From: Hypericibacter sp963696655
Lineage (GTDB): Bacteria > Pseudomonadota > Alphaproteobacteria > Dongiales > Dongiaceae
Direction: 5' to 3'
DNA: 38,724 bases
Assembly (NCBI GenBank): GCA_963696655.1
Contig: CAVOLB010000135.1
Coordinates: 1-38,724, forward strand
Numbering within the stretch: the stretch's first letter is position 1; the number at the start of each line of letters is the position of its first letter. Shown in pieces: positions 23,628 to 31,330 of this stretch. The notes below the pieces were generated by a model. The model saw only the letters and a program-made list of their open reading frames with translations, did not search any database and had not been told where the DNA came from. The position numbers and the translations under genes were made by a program.

Positions 23628-23772
23628 CCCCTCCCCCCTTGAGGGGGAGGCTGGGGTGGGGGGTGGCTACAAACTCGATGCTCGCCAAGTTCGCATGGCG
23701 CAAGGCTCTTTCATCATCGCGTTCTTCGATCACCCCCCACCCTAACCTCCCCCTCAAGGGGGGAGGGGACAA
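23628..23772. repeat. Family B intergenic repeat, full form
   Basis: The arms CCCCTCCCCCCTTGAGGGGG and CCTCCCCCTCAAGGGGGGAG lie at the ends, with GGCTGGGGTGGGGGGTGG and CACCCCCCACCCTAACC inside. This is the intact form of the repeat into which the insertion sequence at 29885 has jumped. It lies between convergent genes. Confidence 0.8.
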
Positions 23773-23815
23773 GATGACGAGGTGAAAGGCAGAGACGTGG
23801 AAGGGGTGGACCAAG

Positions 23816-26599
23816 TCACCGCACCACATGCAGCAGGTTCGATGACGCGTCGGCGAGCTCGCTGGCGTGGAAGATGAAGGCCTGCACCTGGTAGGTGCCG
23901 GGCTGCAGCTTCCCGTCGTCGTCGAGAAGGCTGACGCGAACGTCGAAGGCGCCGCTGCTCTTCGTCCGGGTCTCCGCCGCCCGATGGGTCTTGCCGTCGG
24001 GCAGCAGGACGTCGGCGAGGATGCGCTGGTCGCCGCGGGCGGGGCCGACGGCGCCACGCAGGACGATCGAATCCTTGCGCTGCGATTTCTCCTCGATCTC
24101 GAAGCGGATGGTCGCGCTCTTGCGCGCATGGACGCGATAGAAGGTGCCGCCGATCGGGTAGAAGCGCGAGCCGGGCAGGGTGTGCGTGATCGGCATCTCC
24201 TCGCTGTAGCTGCGCGGAATGAAGCCGGCCACGCGCAAGGGTGCCGTTCCCGGGTAGCGGCCCTCCTTCGACTTGCCCATCTTGTAGACATTGATGTCGG
24301 CGAGCGGCCAGACCATGACCTCGAACTCCTTCTCGGCCTTGCCCTCCAGCCACACCCAGGCGTTGGGGATCTGCGCCGCCCAGCCCAGCGGCAGGCCGCG
24401 CATCGAGAGCGCGATCGCGCGGGGCTCGTCGAGCGGATTGCGCACGGCGGTGCGGATGAAGATCGGGTCGGCGGGACTGCTGCCGGCCGCCTGGAAGTCG
24501 AACACGTTCTCCTGTGCGCTGTTGTTGCCGCCCGAGATCTCGCCCAGCTGCGGCGAGGCGTAGACCTTCAGGCAGGTATGCTTGCCGACGACGGGCACCC
24601 AGTTGCAGAACTGGTCGATGGCGCCGTCCTGCGGGATGCTGGCGATCGTCTTGACGGAAATCGGCGACCAGTTGCCGTTGTCGCCCACGCCCGGCGGTGT
24701 GATCGCGTAGAAGGTCACCTTCACATTGCTGGCGCCCATGGCGCCGCTGACATGCACGCGCGCGGTGAACTGGTTGATATGCGACACCCACGGCTTGTCG
24801 CCATTGCCGGTCGGCCGGCCCTCGCTGTCGAGCGGATTGTCGAAGCTGCCGAAGGGATCGCGGTCCACCCAGATGTCGGGCGATTGCCAGTCGGAATCCC
24901 AGGGCTCGACCTTGAGATCGAAGCTGCCGTTGGGATCGTCGGCGATGGTCTGCGCCCAGGCGACGCGGACCCTGCAGACCAGCGGCCGCGCCTGGACGCC
25001 ATCGTCGAGCACGGTGATGACCAGCGCCCGCGCCGGGTCCTCGACGGTCTCGTTCTCCACCAGCACCCGGTCGTCATGCATCAGCGTGATGAAGCGGGTC
25101 TGCTGGTTGTTGTGCATCTCGTCGGCGATCACCCGCGTGACGATGACGCCGCCCTGGTTCGCGGCGGCGCCGAGCGGGATGCTGTCGTCGAAGATCTGGG
25201 TGGTGGTGCCGGGCCGCTGGCGCACCTCGACGAAGTAGGTGAGGGCGTCGGAGACCTTGATCTTCAGGATATGGAAGCGGCTGGCATTGCCGTCCTCGGT
25301 CAGCCCGTGGGCGATGAGATCGACATCCTCCTGATGCGGGTTGCGGTCCCATTGCAGCGTCTTGATGTTCGCCGCCTGGTAATAGCCGAGCTTCTCGAGA
25401 TGGAATCCGGTGAAGAGCGGGTGGGAATCGTGGTTGCCCATCAGCTCGAAATCCTGCGCCGTGGCGGCGCCCGGATCGACCAGGTCGGACCCGTAGACAT
25501 CCTCGCCGAGGGTCGCGGTGCCGTCGCCGGTCTCGGTCGGGGCGGAGACGATGTTGTGGCCGAACTCGTGGGCGAAGCGGCCCCAGTTCGCATTCTCCTG
25601 GATCCAGAGCAGGTTGATCTTGTGGGAGAGGGTGATGTCGATATGGATGTGGCTGGGGTCGCTGGTGGGCTTGCCGTCGTCATAGGAGAAGGTCGAGGTG
25701 TCGGAGCCGCCCCAGGCGCGGATGAAGGCGCCGTTGGTGAACATCACCGAGCAGAGCATCTGGTAGTTGTCGAGGGTGAAGCCCTCGTCCTGCGCATGCT
25801 GGGCGGCGATCGCGGCGATGCGGTCGAGCTGGCCGCCGATGATGTTGACGGCGCCGGTGAGATCGACGAAATCGGCGAAAGTACCGTCGAGCTGGGCCGG
25901 GGTGCTGACGATGTCGAACTGGACGTTGGTCTGGCCGTAGCTCGCTTGCGTGTAATAGGTCTGGACATTGGTCCAGCGCGTGTTCAGGCCGGTGCGCACG
26001 GTGGTGAAATTGGCGGGCACCCGGTCGGTGGCTTGGCACACCACGATCAGCACGCGGATGGTGCCGATCGGATTGACGTCCCCGGCATCGCCCGCGCCGG
26101 CGCCCGTGGCGAAGACGGGCGGCCCGTCGTCGCTGTCGCCCGGATAGCCCGCCACCGCGAAGTCGGTGGCGCTGCCGGCCGTGCGCGTGCCGACTGTCAC
26201 CTTGATCGCGCCGTCGTCGACATCCTTGGTCACGAGCGCCTTCAGCATCGTGCCGCTCGCCGCCAGCACCGGGACGGCCGTGCCGCCGATGGTGACCTGG
26301 TTGTCCGCCCGGGCCGGCGCGAAGTTCCAGCCCTCGATCGTCAGGATCGTGCCGCGCGGCGCCTTCGGCGGATCGAACGCGGTGATGCGCGGTCCGATCA
26401 GCCAGGGCAGATGATCGTCGAGCCAGTCCCGCAACCGCAGCGGCGACTTCTTGATCGCCGGGCTGAGCCTGGCGAGATCGAATTTCGCAGTCTTGACCGG
26501 CGGTTTCTTGCCAGGCGCCTTCGGCGCCTTCTTTTTCGGCGCCGCCTTCTTCTTCGTTGTCGGCTTCTTGCGCGAGGTCGTCGTCAGGCGCTTCGCCAC
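23816..26599 (-). CDS. Large TIG-domain zinc metalloprotease (M6-like) with lysine-rich head
   Basis: The protein has 927 residues. Residues 1-38 are a Lys/Ala/Pro-rich tail (for example KKPTTKKKAAPKKKAPK) resembling histone H1 or HU-tail sequence; no signal peptide is visible. An IPT/TIG domain follows (about 70-150, ITAFDPPKAPRGTILTIEGW). A peptidase region has IRVLIVVCQ, the zinc motif FAHEFGHNI (His344, Glu345, His348) and a later FELMGNHDSHPL (Met387), the layout of M6/immune-inhibitor-like peptidases. From about 560 to the end are beta-rich, probably Ig-like modules. A third zinc ligand is not obvious; Asp359 or Glu366 are candidates. How it could leave the cell without a signal peptide is unclear. 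A promoter candidate lies at 26868-26896. Confidence 0.8.
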   Translation of the reverse strand: MAKRLTTTSRKKPTTKKKAAPKKKAPKAPGKKPPVKTAKFDLARLSPAIKKSPLRLRDWLDDHLPWLIGPRITAFDPPKAPRGTILTIEGWNFAPARADNQVTIGGTAVPVLAASGTMLKALVTKDVDDGAIKVTVGTRTAGSATDFAVAGYPGDSDDGPPVFATGAGAGDAGDVNPIGTIRVLIVVCQATDRVPANFTTVRTGLNTRWTNVQTYYTQASYGQTNVQFDIVSTPAQLDGTFADFVDLTGAVNIIGGQLDRIAAIAAQHAQDEGFTLDNYQMLCSVMFTNGAFIRAWGGSDTSTFSYDDGKPTSDPSHIHIDITLSHKINLLWIQENANWGRFAHEFGHNIVSAPTETGDGTATLGEDVYGSDLVDPGAATAQDFELMGNHDSHPLFTGFHLEKLGYYQAANIKTLQWDRNPHQEDVDLIAHGLTEDGNASRFHILKIKVSDALTYFVEVRQRPGTTTQIFDDSIPLGAAANQGGVIVTRVIADEMHNNQQTRFITLMHDDRVLVENETVEDPARALVITVLDDGVQARPLVCRVRVAWAQTIADDPNGSFDLKVEPWDSDWQSPDIWVDRDPFGSFDNPLDSEGRPTGNGDKPWVSHINQFTARVHVSGAMGASNVKVTFYAITPPGVGDNGNWSPISVKTIASIPQDGAIDQFCNWVPVVGKHTCLKVYASPQLGEISGGNNSAQENVFDFQAAGSSPADPIFIRTAVRNPLDEPRAIALSMRGLPLGWAAQIPNAWVWLEGKAEKEFEVMVWPLADINVYKMGKSKEGRYPGTAPLRVAGFIPRSYSEEMPITHTLPGSRFYPIGGTFYRVHARKSATIRFEIEEKSQRKDSIVLRGAVGPARGDQRILADVLLPDGKTHRAAETRTKSSGAFDVRVSLLDDDGKLQPGTYQVQAFIFHASELADASSNLLHVVR

Positions 26600-26867
26600 G
26601 GAATCCTCCCTCGGAAAAAGATGCGAACAGCGGCGAGCCCGAGCGGCGATGGCGCGCGACGTGGGGTCGCGCGCAGCCGGCGAGGCCTGGCTCTGCTCAG
26701 TTGGATGATGGAGTCACGAAAGGCCCCCGGCACGAATCCGGCGGCGCCGATGGCGCACCCGGAATGATCGACAGGCTCGATGGCGCCCCGGGGCCTGCAG
26801 CTCGCACGACGGAACGGCCCGATAGGTCGGACCGCCGCCTCATCGAGACTGCACGTGGCGTGGAGAG

Positions 26868-26896
26868 ACTGTAGTCCTGGAACGGGACAGTCTCAA
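26868..26896 (-). promoter_or_regulatory. Promoter candidate overlapped by a dyad
   Basis: On the minus strand TTGAGA (26896-26891) and TACAGT (26873-26868) are 17 bases apart. A perfect 8-bp dyad (GAGACTGT at 26865-26872 against ACAGTCTC at 26887-26894) covers both boxes, as an operator would. Function is inferred only from this arrangement. Confidence 0.4.
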
Positions 26897-26962
26897 CGGC
26901 TGAGATTCGGGCTTCTTGTTACAGTCGCGCGGCAGGGCCGCGGCGGGGGCTCCTTTTCTTCT

Positions 26963-27074
26963 GTCATGCCCAAGATCCCCGGGTCCGACCGAAGGTCGGC
27001 CCGAGGACAAGCTTGATCCGGGCATCCAGACTTCCGTGGCCCTGGATCGCCGGGTCGAGCCCGGCGATGACAGC
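26963..27074. repeat. Dispersed intergenic repeat (family A), long form
   Basis: The spacer shares CCCGGGTCCGACCGAAGGTC and CCGAGGACAAGCTTGATCCG with the copy at 12320-12453, apart from single changes. The outer ends are GTCATGCCCAAGATC and CCGGCGATGACAG. Confidence 0.78.
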
Positions 27075-27122
27075 GAGGGGGAGTGGCGAAGGCGGGCGGA
27101 GAGGAGAGACTCTTCGAGCCTC

Positions 27123-27605
27123 TCATCGTCCCATCAGGAGCGCGAAGGTCGCGAACGAGACCCAGATCGCCGGCAGGAAGATCAGCGCCGCCGCCAATCG
27201 CGACAGGGGCCGGACGCGGCCCGCCAAGAAGGCGCTGGCGGCGATGGTCGCCAGATTGCCGATGAAACCCGCGGTCTCGTTGCTCAGCCCCACGGTATAG
27301 AGCGGATAGGCGAGACAGGCGGCGATGAGCAGGAGCACCCACGGCGCCAGCCTGCGGGGCTCGGGCGTCGCGTCGCTGGCGAGCCACCAATAGGCAACCG
27401 CCAGGAGCGCCAGCAGCACGACCCATACGGCGCCGATGACCCAGCCCGGCGGCAGCAGCGGATAGACGCGCCCGCTTGCGGTCGAGGCGCCGACCCAGCC
27501 GAGCGCGAAGATCAGCCCGTTGAGCGCCAAGGTGACCGCGATCGTGGCCAGCACCAGGATTGCGAGCGACCGGCCGGTGCGTGCGGGGCGAAGGGCGAAG
27601 GCCAT
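27123..27605 (-). CDS. TspO/MBR-like tryptophan-rich membrane protein
   Basis: This integral membrane protein has 160 residues with five predicted helices. It shows the TspO pattern: LLPPGWVIGAVWVVLLALLAVAYWWL in the middle (given here as the PPGWVIGAVW core) and the C-terminal LPAIWVSFATFALL, corresponding to the WVSFAT motif of helix 5. TspO proteins bind porphyrins and cholesterol-like ligands. In Rhodobacter, TspO acts as an oxygen-linked regulator of photosynthesis genes; the role here is unknown. The N-terminal region is less typical, so this is a divergent member. The ATG at 27605 is preceded by GGAGAC. The second GST gene lies upstream on the same strand. Confidence 0.72.
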   Translation of the reverse strand: MAFALRPARTGRSLAILVLATIAVTLALNGLIFALGWVGASTASGRVYPLLPPGWVIGAVWVVLLALLAVAYWWLASDATPEPRRLAPWVLLLIAACLAYPLYTVGLSNETAGFIGNLATIAASAFLAGRVRPLSRLAAALIFLPAIWVSFATFALLMGR

Positions 27606-27673
27606 GATCGTCTCCTGTTGCGGATCGAAGATGCGGCCGGGCAGCGGGAAGGGGTCGGATGGCGGCTCCCGAA

Positions 27674-27701
27674 CTCCCCTCCTCCCGCGGGTGGAGGGGA
27701 G
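27674..27701 (-). terminator. Strong hairpin after the second GST gene
   Basis: CTCCCCTCC and GGAGGGGAG form a perfect 9-bp stem around a CCCGCGGG core, just past the GST stop on the minus strand. No T-run follows, so it could equally be a family B repeat remnant. Confidence 0.4.
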
Positions 27702-27704
27702 AAG

Positions 27705-28328
27705 TCATCCGCCTTTCGGATAGACCACGTCCGGCGGATAGGTCGCCTGGAACTCCGGCCGCGCCTCGCAGCGCGCCGAGAGCGCGTCCAGCGCCGGATG
27801 GCGGCCGCGCGGCAGCAGCTCCGGATCCGTCATCTGCAGATAGCGGAGCATGCAGGCGGTCGTGATCTGCACCTGGTCGAGCTTGGCATCTTCCGGCCAT
27901 TCCATCGCGCCGAGCGCGGCGATGGCGCCCGCGGCCTGCGTGCGGCAGCGCTCGACCCAATTGGGCCAGCGATAGGCGGGCGGGCGGATGATGCGCTCAT
28001 AGGCCGAGGCGCCGGCCTTGTCGACCGCGCCGATGGCGAGCGCGATGCGCTGCAGCGCCCGGCGGCGCTTCACCCCCGATCGCGGCAGCAGCGCGTGCGA
28101 CGGCCCGACGGTCTCGTCGAGCCAGTCGAGGATCGCGATCGAATCGATCAGCACCTCGCCATCGTCGAGCACCAGCGAGGGAATCCGCGCCAGCGGATTA
28201 ACCTTCCGCATCGCATCGAAATCGCCGAACACCGAGCGCGTGTCATGCTCATAGGCGAAGCCCAGCACCCGCAGCGAGATCGCCACGCGCCGCACGAAGG
28301 GGGAGTCGTATTGGCCGACGAGGATCAT
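27705..28328 (-). CDS. Glutathione S-transferase family protein
   Basis: This 207-residue GST starts MILVGQYDSPFVRRVAISL, the YfcF/YibF-like pattern with Ser in the SPFVRR active-site turn. The cis-Pro motif is in LARIPSLVLDDGEVLIDSIAILDWL, quoted here through ARIPSLVLDDG and DSIAIL. The helical C-terminal domain ends in PKGG. I chose the ATG at 28328 because the thioredoxin-fold strand starts there; an upstream extension to 28427 would run through repeat DNA. It lies upstream of the TspO-like gene. The substrate is not predictable. Confidence 0.86.
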   Translation of the reverse strand: MILVGQYDSPFVRRVAISLRVLGFAYEHDTRSVFGDFDAMRKVNPLARIPSLVLDDGEVLIDSIAILDWLDETVGPSHALLPRSGVKRRRALQRIALAIGAVDKAGASAYERIIRPPAYRWPNWVERCRTQAAGAIAALGAMEWPEDAKLDQVQITTACMLRYLQMTDPELLPRGRHPALDALSARCEARPEFQATYPPDVVYPKGG

Positions 28329-28380
28329 GGGGCTTTCTCCGACGCCAAATGATGCTGGGCTGTCGCCCGAAACTAAGGTA

Positions 28381-28515
28381 CCCCTCCCCCTACCCCCTCC
28401 CGCAAGGGGAGGGGGCGAGAACTTCATTCATCGCGCCCCTCCTGCAAATGAAGTGAAGCTGGGAATCAAAAGAACTCACGCCCCCTCCCCTTGCGGGAGG
28501 GGGTAGGGGGAGGGG
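28381..28515. repeat. Perfect 37-base inverted repeat pair (family B variant)
   Basis: Bases 28381-28417 and 28479-28515 are exact reverse complements (CCCCTCCCCCTACCCCCTCC ...), separated by 61 bases that include a short ATTCAT/ATGAAG-type mirror. Each arm also contains its own CCCCTC...GAGGGG hairpin. The pair lies in the 230-base gap upstream of the GST gene. Confidence 0.85.
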
Positions 28516-28558
28516 TGGCCTCGGTCGCGGTGCGCGAAAACATCACCGCGCTCCGTCT

Positions 28559-29788
28559 CTACCCCCGCGCCACGCCCCAGATCTCCACCGTCATGTCCTT
28601 CGTGTGCATATGCGGCTGCGGCACCAGGGTCAGCGGCGGCAGCGGGCCCGGGATGCAGGTCCGGAGCATGTCGATGAAGGCCTGCGTCTCCGCCTCGCTG
28701 CCCGAGGAGGTGAAATAGGCGATCACCAGCTTGAGGTCCGACGTCGCGCGGTCGAAGGCGCGCAGCAGGTCCTCGATCAGGCTCATGGTGAATTGCGTCT
28801 GCGGCAGCAGCTGGCCCGGCAGCACGGTCACGCCCTTGTTGGAATCCGGCGCCGACGGCACCTGGCCGCCGAGCCAGATCATGTCGCGCAAGCGGATCGC
28901 CTGGCGGTAGGGCAGCGGGATCTGCCAGTCCCAGACGCGGCGCGGCCAGCGGTCCTCGCGCGGGATATATTTGTCGAAGCCGTTCCAGCTCTCGCGCATG
29001 CCCATCACCTCGATCTTGGTCTGGGCGCCCTGGGGATAGAGCCCGTGGCAGGGCACGACGGTGGCGACGGGGCCGGGCTCGCGGAAGAAGGAGCCGCGCA
29101 TGCGCGCCATGTCGGCCCAGGCCTCCGTGGTGATGCCGAAATAATAGCCCTCCATCTTGATCGCATCCTGGAAGGAGGCGCCGAGCGCCTTCAGCGTCTC
29201 CTCATGGCGCGACATGACGATGCGCGAATGGGCGACGCCGTCGCCCGGCATCGGGTTGCCCTCCTCGTCGATCGCGGTGCGCGCCGGCACGACGACGAAC
29301 TCGTTCGCGCGCAGGCCGAGCGTGATCTTGCGCCCGCCGAAGCGCGCGCGGTGCTTCGCCGGCGCCTCGCCGGTGACGACGCGAAAATCGGTCGCATGGT
29401 CGCGCCAGCCGCGCGTCGCGATCGCCTGCGCCTGCAGCGCCTGGCCGGCGAAGGGCTGCAGCGGCACCGGATGGAGCGTGATGGCGGGCAGGGGATCGCG
29501 CTCGAAATGCTTGGCCAGCGCCGCCAGCACCTCCCACTCGTCGCGCGATCCGTCGCTCTTGTAGAAGACCTTGAGCCGCAATATGTCGCCGAGCCCGCAG
29601 CCCTCGACCGCGAGCGCTGCGGCGATGTTCGCGATCGTGCCCGGGATCTGCGCCAGGAGATCCTCCGGGTGGCGGATCTTGCCCTTGGCGTCGAAATCGC
29701 CCGCCCCGCCCACGAAGCTGAAGCGCCCCGCGGTCCCGGCCAGATGTTGCGGGCCGGAGATCGGCCATTTCCAGATCGCGTTATCCAT
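28559..29788 (-). CDS. Protein with three tandem RidA (YjgF/UK114)-like domains
   Basis: The protein has 409 residues. Three RidA-like units can be traced: about 15-125 (FSFVGGAGDFDAKG ... LPAITLHPVPLQPF), 195-275 (ETLKALGASFQDAIKMEGYY) and 295-409 (MIWLGGQVPSAPD, TQFTMSLIEDLLRAF, MTVEIWGVARG). RidA enzymes hydrolyse reactive enamine/imine intermediates using an Arg in the late PAR motif. None of the three units shows that Arg (ITLHPVPL, ATVVPCHGL, LTLVPQPHM). A binding or other hydrolytic role is more likely. I use the ATG at 29788; the frame runs on to 30178 through insertion-sequence DNA, which cannot belong to the gene. Confidence 0.75.
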   Translation of the reverse strand: MDNAIWKWPISGPQHLAGTAGRFSFVGGAGDFDAKGKIRHPEDLLAQIPGTIANIAAALAVEGCGLGDILRLKVFYKSDGSRDEWEVLAALAKHFERDPLPAITLHPVPLQPFAGQALQAQAIATRGWRDHATDFRVVTGEAPAKHRARFGGRKITLGLRANEFVVVPARTAIDEEGNPMPGDGVAHSRIVMSRHEETLKALGASFQDAIKMEGYYFGITTEAWADMARMRGSFFREPGPVATVVPCHGLYPQGAQTKIEVMGMRESWNGFDKYIPREDRWPRRVWDWQIPLPYRQAIRLRDMIWLGGQVPSAPDSNKGVTVLPGQLLPQTQFTMSLIEDLLRAFDRATSDLKLVIAYFTSSGSEAETQAFIDMLRTCIPGPLPPLTLVPQPHMHTKDMTVEIWGVARG

Positions 29789-29874
29789 GATCGCCCCCGA
29801 GATGCTGTGATGCGGGCGGAAGCCTATCGGCGTTCGGGGGCGGGGAATAGCAGGCTGCGCTTTCTTCACCTCCC

Positions 29875-29884
29875 CCCTTGAGGG
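29875..29884. repeat. Left target-site duplication of the ISAs1-type element
   Basis: CCCTTGAGGG directly precedes the left end of the element at 29885 and is repeated exactly at 31063-31072. Confidence 0.85.
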
Positions 29885-31062
29885 TAGGGGAATCGCATTT
29901 GGCTTTTGGCCGCTATTGCCAGGCTGGCAGAAATGGATTCTTAGAAGGTCTCCCAAGCTTGGAGGGAGATCGGAATGGAAGAATTTCATCGCCTGTTTGG
30001 CGGGATCAAGGACCCGCGGGCGAGCAATGCTCGCCACGATCTGTTGGATATCCTGTTCATCGCCTTGGCAGCGACACTGGCCGGGGCCAAGGACTGCACC
30101 GAGTTCGTGGCCTTCGCGCTGGGACGGGAGGCGCTGCTGCGCAACATCCTGGATCTGCCACACGGCATCCCCAGCCACGACACCTTCAGCAACGTGTTCC
30201 GGGCCTTGGATCCGGAGACCTTGGTGACGGTATTACGCAAGTTCACCAAGGGCTTCGGCATCAAGGGAGTGGTCAGCCTGGACGGCAAGGCGCTGCGCGG
30301 CGCCTATGCCCGCGGCAAGCGCTCGGTGCCCCTGCACATTGTCAATGTCTGGGCAGCCGAGACCCGCATGGCGCTGGCCCAGCGCAAGGCGCCCAACCGC
30401 AACGAAGTCAAAGGCGCGCTCCAACTCCTCGCCTCGCTCGACCTCAAGGGTGCCATCGTCACGGCCGATGCCTTGCATTGCAGGCCCGATACGGCGGCCG
30501 CCATCCGAGCCCGCAAGGGCCACTATGTGCTGGCGCTCAAACAGAACCGCGCCAAGCTCTTCAAGGCCGCCGATGCCCTCATCGACGCCGCCCGCAAACC
30601 TTCCCGCGCGGCCGAGAAAACGACGTCCGCGCATGGCCGGCGCGAGCGCCGCAAGGCCGTCGTCGTGCCGGCCACGAAACTCGGCCAAGCCCACGGCTTC
30701 CCCGATCTGGTTGCCGTCGCCCGCATCGACAGCTGGCGGCGCACCACGACCAAACCTGCCAAGCCCAAGACCCGCTTCTTCCTGCTCTCCCGCAAGCTCT
30801 CCGCCAAGCAGGTCCTCAAGGTCGTCCGCACCCACTGGAGCATCGAGAACAACCTCCACTGGGTGCTCGACGTCCTCTTCGGCGAGGATGCCTGCCGAAC
30901 CCGCAAAGATCATGCCCCCGAGAACCTCGCCGCCATCCGAAAGATCGCCATCAACATCCTGCAGGCGACCCCGGGGCCACAGCGCATCCGTCACAAAATG
31001 CTCCAGGCCAGATGGAACAACGACTTCCTTCTCAACGCCATCGCCCATATGCGATAGCCCTA
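29885..31062 (+). mobile_element. Complete ISAs1-family insertion sequence
   Basis: The 1178-base element has terminal inverted repeats TAGGGGAATCGCATTTGG (left) and TAGGGCTATCGCATATGG (right, read inward), matching at 15 of 18 positions. It is flanked by a 10-base target duplication, CCCTTGAGGG. Removing it with one duplicate rebuilds an ordinary family B repeat like the one at 23628-23772. One transposase gene fills it. Intact ends and exact duplication point to a fairly recent insertion. Confidence 0.9.
29975..31057 (+). CDS. ISAs1-family transposase
   Basis: The 360-residue DDE transposase begins EEFHRLFGGIKDPRASNARHD, as in the ISAs1/H-repeat family. It has the catalytic acidic residues in VSLDGKALRG, VTADALHC and HWSIENNLHWVLDV. 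Other family marks are PSHDTFSNVFRALDP and YVLALKQNRAKL. The length is full and no frameshift is seen, so it is probably active. The stop codon lies inside the right terminal repeat. The ATG at 29975 follows GGAGATCGGA. Upstream of the gene, the left end carries about 90 bases without coding. Confidence 0.93.
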   Translation: MEEFHRLFGGIKDPRASNARHDLLDILFIALAATLAGAKDCTEFVAFALGREALLRNILDLPHGIPSHDTFSNVFRALDPETLVTVLRKFTKGFGIKGVVSLDGKALRGAYARGKRSVPLHIVNVWAAETRMALAQRKAPNRNEVKGALQLLASLDLKGAIVTADALHCRPDTAAAIRARKGHYVLALKQNRAKLFKAADALIDAARKPSRAAEKTTSAHGRRERRKAVVVPATKLGQAHGFPDLVAVARIDSWRRTTTKPAKPKTRFFLLSRKLSAKQVLKVVRTHWSIENNLHWVLDVLFGEDACRTRKDHAPENLAAIRKIAINILQATPGPQRIRHKMLQARWNNDFLLNAIAHMR

Positions 31063-31194
31063 CCCTTGAGGGGGAGGCTGGGGTGGGGGGTGATCGAAGG
31101 TCGCGATCCGTGCCAGCTGCGGTTTGTATGGACGGGCTGCCGCCCGAAGTTTGAGGACCCCCCACCTAAACCTCCCCCTCAAGGGGGGAGGGAT
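31063..31194. repeat. Right target-site duplication and remainder of the disrupted family B repeat
   Basis: The segment starts with the duplicate CCCTTGAGGG, continues GGGAGGCTGGGGTGGGGGGT and ends with CCTCCCCCTCAAGGGGGGAG. The left part of the same repeat lies at about 29868-29884. Confidence 0.8.
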
Positions 31195-31330
31195 ATCGGT
31201 CGCGCGTCAGCGCCCCATTCCAATGTCCTACGACAATGGTCCCCCTGGGCCCGCTGTCGCCGGGCGACGATTCCCGATAAACTCCCCGCCAATCCGACAT
31301 CGAGAGCACGAGGCAAGGGAGAGTTCCGAC

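Larger units (their letters stand above)
26600..27122. other. Gene-free region upstream of the metalloprotease
   Basis: No convincing gene is seen in 523 bases. The part next to the metalloprotease would be a 5' leader of about 260 nucleotides if the promoter at 26868-26896 is right. The far part is a family A repeat (26963-27074). Confidence 0.5.

Noticed and set aside
23867..26767. A 966-codon open frame antisense to the metalloprotease gene
   Set aside because: It mirrors the third-position GC bias of the real gene. Its translation is Asp/Arg/Gly/Val-rich without domain motifs, whereas the minus strand has TIG and HEFGH motifs.
29789..30178. N-terminal extension of the RidA-like gene by 130 codons
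   Set aside because: That stretch is the left end and 5' coding part of the ISAs1-type element read backwards.
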